DNA of 29,140 bases, taken from DASWFI01 sp036394315 (GTDB taxonomy: Bacteria > Patescibacteriota > Doudnabacteria > UBA920 > O2-02-FULL-48-8). Below are positions 7,982 through 14,640 of the stretch, one piece after another; position 1 is the first letter of the stretch, and every line of letters begins with the position of its first letter. The position numbers were made by a program, and so were the translations under genes. The stretch is taken from NCBI GenBank assembly GCA_036394315.1, contig DASWFI010000145.1:1-29140 (forward strand), written 5' to 3'. The notes beneath the pieces were generated by a model, which was not told the origin of the DNA, did no database searches, and saw only the letters and a program-made list of their open reading frames with translations.

Positions 7982-10461
7982 ACGAAATTCATTTCTCTTA
8001 AATGATTTTCAACTTTTTCGGTTAGTTCAGATATCTTTTCTATAAATAGTGGCAAAGGCGTTTCATATCGGTCTGCCAATTCTTTTATCCGCTGTGTTAA
8101 ACGGTGACTTATGTTTTCCAGTTCTCCTTTTATTAGGCGTTCAATACTTGCCATCCATTTTTTGTCCACCACATTTGTTTTTATTTCTTCAATAGTGAGG
8201 GTTGGATATTTTTTCAGCAGCAAAATTTCCAATTCGGCTAATGCTTTTTTAATGGCGGCTTTCAGTTTGCTTTCTTCTTCCATTAGATTTGCATACTGCC
8301 TCAGCATGTCGCACTCATCTGCGTTTTCTTCATTGCGTGTGCCCAAATCTTCCGTTGCTTTTTTTAAGCTCTTTTTTGTAACCTTGGTTGTCTTTTTTTC
8401 TTCATCCACTTCTACTGCGTTGTATAACAAGCCCTCTTCAATACCATGTTCTTCGAGTAATTCTTTCAATTTTGAGACAGCTTTTTCCTTTTTTTCTTCC
8501 AAATCGTCAATGTCTTTCTGTTCTTTGAAAAAATAGATTCCAATCATCAACCGTGGCGGTATCAATCTACCTTCCAGTCCTTCAATGCCTTCCACTTCTT
8601 TTCTTTCAGCCTTTTCGCCTTTCTTGATTTCTTTTTTTATTCGTGTAACTTCTTTGCCGGCTTCCCAACCGTCAGCTGCCAACTCATACAAATCGTCTTG
8701 CATGATTTTAGCCCAGTAGTCCATAATGTGCTGATACATGTCGTATTGGTCAATCAGGTTTTTGTTCTCAAAACTTCGCAGAAGTTCTTCTGAAATTTTT
8801 TTGATTACTTCTTTTGGGTGGCAATCTTTTGCTAACGCTTTGAGGTATTTTGTGTTTTTGTTTTTCCATGTGTCAAACACCGAATCCATCTCTTTTGAAA
8901 ACTCTGTAAACTCCGGATGATGAAAAATGAAGTTCTTAATTTTGTTTTTTTCAATTTTCAGCACACAATATTTATTTCTTTTACTGTCTCTGAATAATTC
9001 TTTTCGCATACTGGGATACACTGTCCAATATGCCTTCAAATCATCAATATCACGGTTAGGAATGTCGCCAAGCATGTGTGCTTCTATGTCCTGAATGTCT
9101 TCTGTTTCCTTGCTGTCAATGTATCTTGAGATGTTTAAGTTGTAATCGTTCTTAGGTTTTTTGATTTCCGAAAGCGGTACAAAGCGGCTGAATCTGTCAA
9201 CCTTATCCTGGCGGTTAAATATATCCACAATCTTGTGAATGTCCTGTTCACGAAGGCGATTTTTCGGCCCCTCTTTGATGAAGCCATTTGTGGCATCAAT
9301 CATGAAAATTCCTTTCTGGTCGTCAGGCCAATCTTTTTCTGTTTCCGCTTTTTCTTTATCCAATACAATGATTGAAGCAGCTATCCCTGTTCCAAAAAAG
9401 AGATTCGGCGGCAAGCCAATCACGCCTTTGATGTAACCTCTGGCTATTATTTTCTTCCTGATTTCTGCTTCAGTATTTCCACGAAATAAGACACCCAATG
9501 GAAGAATTACTGCTGCTTTTCCCGTGCTTTTCAGTGATTTGATGATGTGAAGCAAGTATGCATAATCACCGTTCTTTTTTGGGGGATAAAATTTATCATA
9601 ACCATCAAAGCGCTTATAATCATCATTGACTGGATTCAATCCGTTTGTCCATGACTTGTCGGAAAATTTTGGATTGGCTACAACGAAGTCAAAAGTTTCC
9701 AGTTCACCTGTGGTGTCGTTGGTGAAATGAGGCGCTGCTAAAGTGTTGCCATGCCAAATATCTGAATCGGGATTATTATGAAGCCACATATTCATCACCG
9801 CCAATGCTCGGGTATCCTTATCCATTTCCTGTCCGTAAATAGTAATACCATGTGGTGCTTCGTCTGCGGCTTTAAGTAGCAGCGAACCAGAGCCGCAGGT
9901 GGGGTCATAAATTGTTTCTGTTTGACTTTTTGATTTGTTGATACCAATCACCTTTGCCATTATTCTTGAAACTTCAGCAGGTGTATAAAATTGTCCTTTG
10001 CTCTTTCCGCTTTCAGTTGCGAAGTGACGCATTAGGTACTCATAAGCATCACCAAGTATATCATCTCCTTCGGCGCGATTGGAGCTAAAGTCAAGTCCTT
10101 CTTTCTGAAAAATGGTAATGAGGTTAGAGAGTTTTTCAATTTTCTCTTTGCCTTTGCCCAACATATCATCGTCATCAAAATCGGCAACATCAATAATTCC
10201 TTTCAGTTCGTTTGCTTCGGCAAAAGCACTAATGATAGTGTTCATTTTGTCGCCAATTCCATCCTGGTTTTTTAGTTTCACCATGTCGTAAAAACTGCCA
10301 CCTTCAGGAATTACAACCGAATCGCTGCGCTTGTCCGAAACATATTTCATAAACAGCAACGCCAACACATAATTCTTGTATTGGCTTGCGTCCATGCCAC
10401 CACGAAGTTCGTCGCAGCTTTCCCAAAGGGATCTGTATAGTTCTGATTTCTTAACGGCCAT
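7975..10461 (-). CDS. hsdM: Type I R-M adenine methyltransferase subunit, long form
   Basis: 828 residues, against about 500 for classical HsdM. It methylates adenine using S-adenosylmethionine. The N-terminal helical domain (YRSLWESCDELRGGMD) is followed by FYTPAEVSRIMAKVIG and SAM-binding motif I DPTCGSGSLLL (186-196). Catalytic motif IV reads NPKF at 263-266 where NPPF/NPPY is the usual form. The catalytic domain continues through ILPLGVLFRG and IGLPPNLFFGTG. The last 330 or so residues are charged and helical with coiled-coil-like stretches (KEIKKGEKAERKEVEG), a C-terminal extension seen in long HsdM proteins. It is first of the hsd genes, 105 bases after the XRE gene, and overlaps hsdS. 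Confidence 0.95.
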   Translation of the reverse strand: MAVKKSELYRSLWESCDELRGGMDASQYKNYVLALLFMKYVSDKRSDSVVIPEGGSFYDMVKLKNQDGIGDKMNTIISAFAEANELKGIIDVADFDDDDMLGKGKEKIEKLSNLITIFQKEGLDFSSNRAEGDDILGDAYEYLMRHFATESGKSKGQFYTPAEVSRIMAKVIGINKSKSQTETIYDPTCGSGSLLLKAADEAPHGITIYGQEMDKDTRALAVMNMWLHNNPDSDIWHGNTLAAPHFTNDTTGELETFDFVVANPKFSDKSWTNGLNPVNDDYKRFDGYDKFYPPKKNGDYAYLLHIIKSLKSTGKAAVILPLGVLFRGNTEAEIRKKIIARGYIKGVIGLPPNLFFGTGIAASIIVLDKEKAETEKDWPDDQKGIFMIDATNGFIKEGPKNRLREQDIHKIVDIFNRQDKVDRFSRFVPLSEIKKPKNDYNLNISRYIDSKETEDIQDIEAHMLGDIPNRDIDDLKAYWTVYPSMRKELFRDSKRNKYCVLKIEKNKIKNFIFHHPEFTEFSKEMDSVFDTWKNKNTKYLKALAKDCHPKEVIKKISEELLRSFENKNLIDQYDMYQHIMDYWAKIMQDDLYELAADGWEAGKEVTRIKKEIKKGEKAERKEVEGIEGLEGRLIPPRLMIGIYFFKEQKDIDDLEEKKEKAVSKLKELLEEHGIEEGLLYNAVEVDEEKKTTKVTKKSLKKATEDLGTRNEENADECDMLRQYANLMEEESKLKAAIKKALAELEILLLKKYPTLTIEEIKTNVVDKKWMASIERLIKGELENISHRLTQRIKELADRYETPLPLFIEKISELTEKVENHLREMNFVW

Positions 10462-10566
10462 TATCTTTTGGTCTTAACTTTTAGGGTGATAGTAAAAATT
10501 GTATCAACTAAATAAAACTTCAGTCAGTAAATGTGATTGTTATTAAATTAATTGTGTAGTGTAGAA

Positions 10567-10836
10567 TTAATTCAATTTCTTGAAAAATGCTTCGGGTTCT
10601 ATTTCTAATCCATAAACCACTTTCAGGAAACTGCTAAGAAGCATATCCCCACCTGCCTCATACCGGGCTAGGGCGCTCCTGGAAATATTTATCTCGTATG
10701 CAAAATCTTCAAGGCTGCTTCTCACTTGTCTTGATTCTTTTATGAGCTTGCCAATATTCTGTAAGATTTTTTCGATCTCTCCGGGTGGCAGCTCCTTTGC
10801 AATAGGTCGTTTACCTGGTTTCTTCTTCGTGCGCAT
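10567..10836 (-). CDS. XRE-family transcriptional regulator, probable controller of the R-M operon
   Basis: 89 residues with a basic N-terminal tail (MRTKKKPGKRP) and a Cro/C1-type helix-turn-helix at roughly 27-85. The recognition-helix region is SLEDFAYEINISRSALARYEAGG, followed by the typical LSSFLKVVYGLEIEPEAFF end. It lies just upstream of hsdM on the same strand, where controller-type regulators are found. Inverted repeats upstream of its start (10881-10912) are candidate binding sites, suggesting autoregulation. Confidence 0.85.
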   Translation of the reverse strand: MRTKKKPGKRPIAKELPPGEIEKILQNIGKLIKESRQVRSSLEDFAYEINISRSALARYEAGGDMLLSSFLKVVYGLEIEPEAFFKKLN

Positions 10837-10880
10837 CCGTAAAGTAATCGAAACAATCCCGATTATAAAACCCCTTAAAT

Positions 10881-10912
10881 GGAATCTTAAAATAAAGATC
10901 CTTTAAAAAGGA
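10881..10912 (-). promoter_or_regulatory. Candidate operator upstream of the XRE gene
   Basis: TCCTTT-AA-AAAGGA at 10899-10912 has perfect 6-bp arms about an AA centre. An overlapping imperfect inverted repeat, GGAATCTT/AAGATCC, spans 10881-10901. They lie 45-76 bp upstream of the regulator's start codon in AT-rich DNA. Spacing and symmetry suit a dimeric XRE repressor; binding is inferred. Confidence 0.35.
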
Positions 10913-11007
10913 CTATTTTGAATAATATTCCTTACTTTGGCATAAGAAATTTTACTTTGCGATTCTACTTCAATGAACGCATTTGAAGGGGATTCGCTTG
11001 GAGTCTT

Positions 11008-11117
11008 GTTAACGAAATGTAGGAAATTTCGAGAGCACAGGACAATAAGTGAAGAGCCTGACGTCTAATGGCGCGGGCTCACTTATTCGTGCTCAGGCTT
11101 CCTACGGCCTCGTTAAC
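11008..11117. repeat. 110-nt interrupted palindrome (structured DNA or RNA of unknown role)
   Basis: Four nested pairs of arms fold the segment on itself: GTTAACG 11008-11014 with CGTTAAC 11111-11117; GTAGGAA 11019-11025 with TTCCTAC 11099-11105; GAGCAC 11033-11038 with GTGCTC 11089-11094; AATAAGTGA 11044-11052 with TCACTTATT 11079-11087. A further GAGCC/GGCTC pairing is possible at the tip. Unpaired segments differ in length on the two sides (4/5, 7/4, 5/1). The region holds no gene, and a coding sequence starts 116 bases downstream. It could be a structured RNA or leader, a recombination site working as folded single-stranded DNA, or a remnant small mobile element. No further gene is seen between 10837 and 11232. 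Confidence 0.6.
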
Positions 11118-11232
11118 GGTAAGTCGAGTCCTGCACCTATTTTTATGCTTTTCCTCCTTACAAAGACTTCGACATTGGATACGGGCTACTGAGCAGTAAT
11201 TCACCATTTGTGAATCTTTAAACTATTACGCC

Positions 11233-11580
11233 ATGTCGAACACCTTAGCCAACCAAACAGTCCAAGGACAGGCCCTTGCCGCCAACATCCCTCTTTCCCT
11301 AACCTCCGAAGAAATCGACCACCCCGAAATCGTGCTTATGAGATTTTGTGAGGATAACTACCTGGCCCGAATGAAAACGATTTTTTGGGAAGTCGTTGCC
11401 ATAGCCGCCTCAGTTGATTACGACTATATTGATGAGTTTACCCCTCGGGAAATGCTGGCCTTCCATAACAAGGTAGACCTTTTCCTGGAAGCTGTATATA
11501 TCATCCTTCCAAGGTATGAAGGACATAAGAAGGCCCGAGGCGCAGCGCCGCCGATATTTTCAACTTTCCCAAGAGACTGA
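11233..11580 (+). CDS. Small protein of unknown function, first of a duplicated pair
   Basis: 115 residues. The core LTSEEIDHPEIVLMRF ... LFLEAVYIILP matches the next, broken gene (LTDEQIDQPESVIADL ... TLIEAVYVLNP), so the two are tandem paralogs. It is mainly helical and acidic, with no membrane segment. The last 15 or so residues (GAAPPIFSTFPRD) read across the start of the second copy in another frame and may be a non-native tail. It is followed by the paralog and then a BECR-like nuclease gene in a tight plus-strand cluster, suggesting a partner or immunity role. No function is established. Confidence 0.7.
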   Translation: MSNTLANQTVQGQALAANIPLSLTSEEIDHPEIVLMRFCEDNYLARMKTIFWEVVAIAASVDYDYIDEFTPREMLAFHNKVDLFLEAVYIILPRYEGHKKARGAAPPIFSTFPRD

Positions 11581-11818
11581 CCGACGAGCAAATCGATCAG
11601 CCGGAATCCGTGATTGCCGACCTGTTCAAGGATAGTTCCCTGGAAGATATTCGGGCAATCATGAAGGATATCGTCATTCAGGCGGTCTGCTCAGATGACC
11701 TGGGAATGACCTCCTCCATCGGCGGGATATGATATGGTTCTGTGAGCAAATTGAAACGCTTATTGAAGCCGTCTATGTCCTGAATCCGCAACCAAGCTCC
11801 CTGAACCTCAAAGATTGA
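11516..11818 (+). pseudogene. Frameshifted second copy of the small paralog
   Basis: Coding signal continues after the first copy but changes frame. An ATG at 11516 starts in frame 2 (MKDIRR). From about 11547 to 11700 the family sequence is in frame 3 (AADIFNFPKRLTDEQIDQPE ... IVIQAVCSDD). From about 11702 it returns to frame 2 (NDLLHRRDMIWFCEQIETL ... IEAVYVLNP), ending at TGA 11816-11818. Two single-base changes, one net gain and one net loss, would explain this and restore a protein of about 100 residues. It could be a decayed gene or sequencing error; the downstream gene begins 4 bases after its stop, so it was once part of the operon. Confidence 0.55.
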
Positions 11819-11822
11819 TCCT

Positions 11823-12341
11823 ATGAGCCAGAATGAATACGATGCCGGTCGATTTGGCAATCTGAAGGGCTTTGATGAGGGGGAATGGATCCGGCTGCTC
11901 TTCCTGGTAGGCGATCTGCAGGAATGGCTGGAAGATCTGGAGAAGCGCCTTTTCTGTATCGTCCCGGTTAGTGGCAAGAAGAACTTATTCCGCAAGGACT
12001 TTTATCTTACGGCCAAATCTTTTGCCCATATCATCGAGCGGCATTACCATAAAATTGCCCGGCACCCCGAAGCGGGAAAGTTTACCATCCTTGTTCCTCA
12101 TATCCTTGACCTCCTAAAGCAAACCCGGGCTATCCCAACAACGCCTATCCCAGGCAGGGACGGACTGGAAAGAGTGATAGATACCACCAGAATTATTGGG
12201 TATGACCGTGCCGGCAAAAATACTTCTCTGATGACCTTGATCAGCCATCCACAGGGTCGATTAGAAACTGCCTTTCCTGGAGTTATAGAGCGAAAGAATG
12301 GGAATATAGGAACAGCTGAACCCGACGAAGAGACTGAATAG
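11823..12341 (+). CDS. Protein resembling phage-associated BECR-fold nucleases (PBECR-like)
   Basis: 172 residues. From about residue 58 it follows the pattern of small BECR-fold (barnase/EndoU/colicin E5/RelE-like) nuclease domains: a strand then FAHIIERHYHK (His69, Arg73, His74), a helix with FTILVPHILDLLKQ, a variable region, then SLMTLISHPQGRLETAFPG, where these domains have a 'TaYp/TaFP' ending. The first 55 residues form a helical, tryptophan-rich N-terminal region. It lies 4 bases after the broken paralog, with which it shares an operon. A toxin or RNase role is inferred from this resemblance only; a non-enzymatic mobile-element protein is the alternative. Confidence 0.5.
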   Translation: MSQNEYDAGRFGNLKGFDEGEWIRLLFLVGDLQEWLEDLEKRLFCIVPVSGKKNLFRKDFYLTAKSFAHIIERHYHKIARHPEAGKFTILVPHILDLLKQTRAIPTTPIPGRDGLERVIDTTRIIGYDRAGKNTSLMTLISHPQGRLETAFPGVIERKNGNIGTAEPDEETE

Positions 12342-12522
12342 ACGGGCGGAGATGATCTCAGATTCTTGCCACTATTGCAAAGAACTCATTCCAGAGCTCA
12401 ATTGTTAAAAAATCTGTTAAACCGCCTACCATGTCGCGGTCGGCCAGATGTCCCAACGTGATACGCTCGTTGGTGTCTGGTTCCCTTTGCCTCCGAAGTC
12501 GGCAGGGGGAAAAATGCAAAAT

Positions 12523-12849
12523 TCAACGGCCGGTTGTCACCCCGCCGCTCAAAACCTCCTGGATTTTTTCATAATCGAAGTAATGGACGCCGCCAATTTT
12601 TGTAAAAGGAATCGTCCCATTAGCCTTCAAATGTTGCAGGGTGCCCGGCGAAATCTTAAGCAACTTACGCACCTCATGGGACTTCAACCACTTCTTCGGC
12701 GTAATGTGAAGGTGCTTCTTAATAACTTCTGCCAGGTCGATGATCACCCGTTGCCGGAATCGTTCCAGGTCCTGGCCGGTGATTAATTGGTGGGGATGAA
12801 TCCAGGTTGGCGATGCTTCCGGCTCCCTGTTTTGTTTTGCTTTTTCCAT
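12523..12849 (-). CDS. HTH_17/excisionase-type DNA-binding protein
   Basis: 108 residues from the ATG at 12849, chosen because a strong AAAGGAGG lies just upstream; the frame is open to 12939 but that longer start lacks such a site. The N-terminal part has a helix (LERFRQRVIIDLAEVIKKHL). The C-terminal part is a MerR-like winged helix: WLKSHEVRKLLKISPGTLQHL, then the wing GTIPFTKIGGVHYFDYEKIQEVL. Such proteins sit next to integrases in Bacteroidota elements and act as excision factors or regulators. It is downstream of the integrase on the same strand (132-bp gap). Confidence 0.8.
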   Translation of the reverse strand: MEKAKQNREPEASPTWIHPHQLITGQDLERFRQRVIIDLAEVIKKHLHITPKKWLKSHEVRKLLKISPGTLQHLKANGTIPFTKIGGVHYFDYEKIQEVLSGGVTTGR

Positions 12850-12980
12850 GTTACCTCCTTTCATGCTCTCAAATTCATAATGGAAAAACCCAAACGGATG
12901 GGTCTTTGTCGGAGTAAAATTATATAGGAACAAGGGCAAAAGCCGGATTTATCCCCTTCAGGTTTTGAAAAAACAGGTTT

Positions 12981-14210
12981 TTATTTTGCGTTGGCCAGGA
13001 GCTTTTCTCTTAACACATTCATGTTCTTACTAATCTTTTTACGGGTCACTTTAGCATAGCGCTGAGTCGTTTTGATGGATCGATGCCCCAGCATTTTGCT
13101 CACGGTCTCTATCGGCACATCGTTTTCCAGGGTAACAGTCGTCGCAAAAGTATGACGGGCCGTATGCGTAGTCAGCTCTTTATTGATCCCGCAAATCGCG
13201 GCAATCTCCTTAAGGTATCCATTGAATCGCTGGTTGCTTCGGACAGGTAGCAGTTTATTCCGGGATTCACAATACGGGTGATTCCTATACCTGCCAATGA
13301 TCTCCAAAGGAATCGGCAGTAAGGGAACACACTCGGCCTGCTCCGTCTTCTGGCGGTCCTTCGTGATCCATTTATTCCCATCCATACCGACAAAAATATT
13401 CTCCGGCCCTAGTCCAAAGGCATCCTCATACGCATACCCGGTATAGCACATAAAGGCATAACAATCCCTGGCTTCAGCCAGCCGCCCAATGAAAATCTCT
13501 TTCGATACCAACTCATTCAGCTCCTCCATTTCCAGCCACAAAGGCTCTTTTTCATCGAAGGACAACCGGAATCCGGCGGTCGGATCGGCTGCCAACCATC
13601 CCATTTCCACTGCCATTTTGAGAACGGTTTTAGTCTGCCGGATGTATTTCATAACGGTATTATTCTGCAATTGCTCTACCGTGGACAGATAATGCTCGAA
13701 ATCGTGCGCAAAGGATCGCTTGATATCTTCAAGGTAGCAATCGGAAATTTTATACTGATGCTTCAAAAATGCCTTCACTTTTTCAAAAGTATAGCTATAC
13801 TTATCGAGGGTAGCCGGTGCTTTATTCCCCACTTTCACCTTTTCTTCCATCCTTTTAAGATGCACCTCAAAAGCCGTGCATAACTTATGACACTCCTGGC
13901 GGATGCCTAGGTATTCGTTCTTCAATAGCTCTGCCGTAACCGTTTTTCCTAATGCGATCAGGCGGCTTTCGTGCATGCGTAAAGATCCTTTCATGGTTTC
14001 CAGGTGTGCGTTGATCGTCTTAGCCTCCTCGGTAATTCCTTTCACGCGCTGGGCCTTGGGATCCCATAGGGTAGGGATCACGTTCCGGTGCGTGCTGATC
14101 TCGGCGCGTTCGCCATTGACCGTGATCCGGATGGAAAGAGGGACTTTGCCGTTTCGGGTCCGGGCTTTGATCGCCCAAATTAAGATCGAAAAGCTTTGAT
14201 TCGTAGCCAT
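12981..14210 (-). CDS. Tyrosine recombinase (integrase) lacking the first catalytic Arg
   Basis: 409 residues: an N-terminal arm-type DNA-binding domain (SILIWAIKARTRNGKVPLSI), a SAM-like core-binding domain (about 105-215) and a C-terminal catalytic domain. Visible catalytic residues are Lys288 (candidate), His349 and Arg352 in HTARHTF, His376 in MLGHRS, and nucleophile Tyr385 in TQRYAK. The first Arg is replaced: the motif reads CYTGYAYEDAF with Ala260 at the usual Arg position. IntDOT and many Bacteroidota integrases also lack this Arg, so activity is still possible. It faces left towards the HTH gene and the R-M island, so it may belong to that island rather than to the element on the right. 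Confidence 0.92.
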   Translation of the reverse strand: MATNQSFSILIWAIKARTRNGKVPLSIRITVNGERAEISTHRNVIPTLWDPKAQRVKGITEEAKTINAHLETMKGSLRMHESRLIALGKTVTAELLKNEYLGIRQECHKLCTAFEVHLKRMEEKVKVGNKAPATLDKYSYTFEKVKAFLKHQYKISDCYLEDIKRSFAHDFEHYLSTVEQLQNNTVMKYIRQTKTVLKMAVEMGWLAADPTAGFRLSFDEKEPLWLEMEELNELVSKEIFIGRLAEARDCYAFMCYTGYAYEDAFGLGPENIFVGMDGNKWITKDRQKTEQAECVPLLPIPLEIIGRYRNHPYCESRNKLLPVRSNQRFNGYLKEIAAICGINKELTTHTARHTFATTVTLENDVPIETVSKMLGHRSIKTTQRYAKVTRKKISKNMNVLREKLLANAK

Positions 14211-14311
14211 ACATTTTCATTTTTAAAGATGATAGAATGATGCGTTTAAAAGCTCTTTGACCAGGTGGGCAACGCGGCTGAAATGCTGCGTGGTAAAAGG
14301 TTTCCGGCTCG

Positions 14312-14379
14312 TTCGGTTAACAAAAATATCCCGCGGGACCTGTTAACCGAATGGCAACCGAATTCTTTGAAATTCTTTG
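14312..14379. promoter_or_regulatory. Palindrome and direct repeats upstream of the left-facing integrase
   Basis: TTCGGTTAACA (14312-14322) and TGTTAACCGAA (14341-14351) are perfect 11-bp inverted arms around a self-complementary TCCCGCGGGA (14329-14338). AACCGAAT occurs at 14345-14352 and again 11 bp on at 14356-14363. AATTCTTTG occurs at 14361-14369 and 14371-14379. Repeats at about one helical turn beside an integrase suggest integrase arm sites, HTH-factor sites or a regulated promoter. Confidence 0.4.
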
Positions 14380-14405
14380 TGGTGATTTGACATCCCCCAA
14401 AAGCA

Positions 14406-14439
14406 AAACCCGCTTCAGTATTGTACTTGAAGCGGGTTT
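14406..14439 (-). terminator. Terminator-like hairpin, probably of the interrupted tRNA gene
   Basis: AAACCCGCTTCA (14406-14417) pairs with TGAAGCGGGTTT (14428-14439) over 12 bp with a 10-nt loop. Read on the minus strand it ends in a T-rich stretch (GTTTTGCTTTT), and it lies about 20 bases downstream of the tRNA 3' end at 14462-14477. It is therefore most simply the transcription terminator of that tRNA gene. Confidence 0.65.
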
Positions 14440-14461
14440 GATAAATTTTGATCTCTTGACC

Positions 14462-14477
14462 TTGCGGACCGGACGGG
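14462..14477 (-). other. tRNA-Asp 3'-end remnant: putative attachment site (element boundary)
   Basis: On the minus strand this reads CCCGTCCGGTCCGCAA, which fits the end of a Bacteroidota tRNA-Asp: T-stem strand CCCGT, acceptor strand CCGGTCC, and the G discriminator typical of Asp tRNAs. The rest of the tRNA does not follow; the T-loop is replaced by AAATATTT-like sequence. This is what one half of an att site looks like after integration into a tRNA 3' end, with the terminator left on the chromosome side. The intact integrase gene starts 164 bases away, as expected. The complete tRNA should lie at the far end of the element, beyond 29140. Confidence 0.6.
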
Positions 14478-14604
14478 AAATATTTTTCAAAAAGCTCGTT
14501 TACTTCACTTTACTCAGCTTGACGATAAACGGTTGATTTTAAGCTACTTGTAACACCATTTAGGTAGCTGAAATCTTAACTTTGATCTAGTTGATGAGAC
14601 TATT

Positions 14605-14624
14605 ATAGACTCAAAATAGACTCA
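14605..14624 (+). repeat. 9-bp direct repeats just upstream of the right-facing integrase
   Basis: ATAGACTCA occurs at 14605-14613 and 14616-14624, 11 bp apart, and ends 17 bases before the integrase ATG. Flanking GATGAG (14593-14598) and CTCATC (14621-14626) also form an inverted pair. The position and helical spacing suggest an operator for the integrase promoter or an arm-type site. Confidence 0.4.
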
Positions 14625-14640
14625 TCCTCAATCAATTTTT

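Noticed and set aside
8111..8536. Plus-strand open frame inside hsdM
   Set aside because: It is antisense to the coiled-coil-like end of HsdM; its Ser/Phe-rich peptide is what Lys/Glu-rich coding gives in reverse.
11008..11117. Integron attC site
   Set aside because: The outer arms are GTTAACG/CGTTAAC, which do not fit the RYYYAAC/GTTRRRY core consensus, and no integron integrase is near.
11008..11117. Retron msr/msd
   Set aside because: No reverse transcriptase gene lies in the window.
12448..12786. Plus-strand open frame of 112 codons
   Set aside because: It overlaps the minus-strand HTH gene, which has a clear domain and a strong ribosome-binding site.
14351..14536. 61-codon plus-strand frame before the right-facing integrase
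   Set aside because: It reads straight through the terminator hairpin and the tRNA-Asp remnant, so it is accidental.
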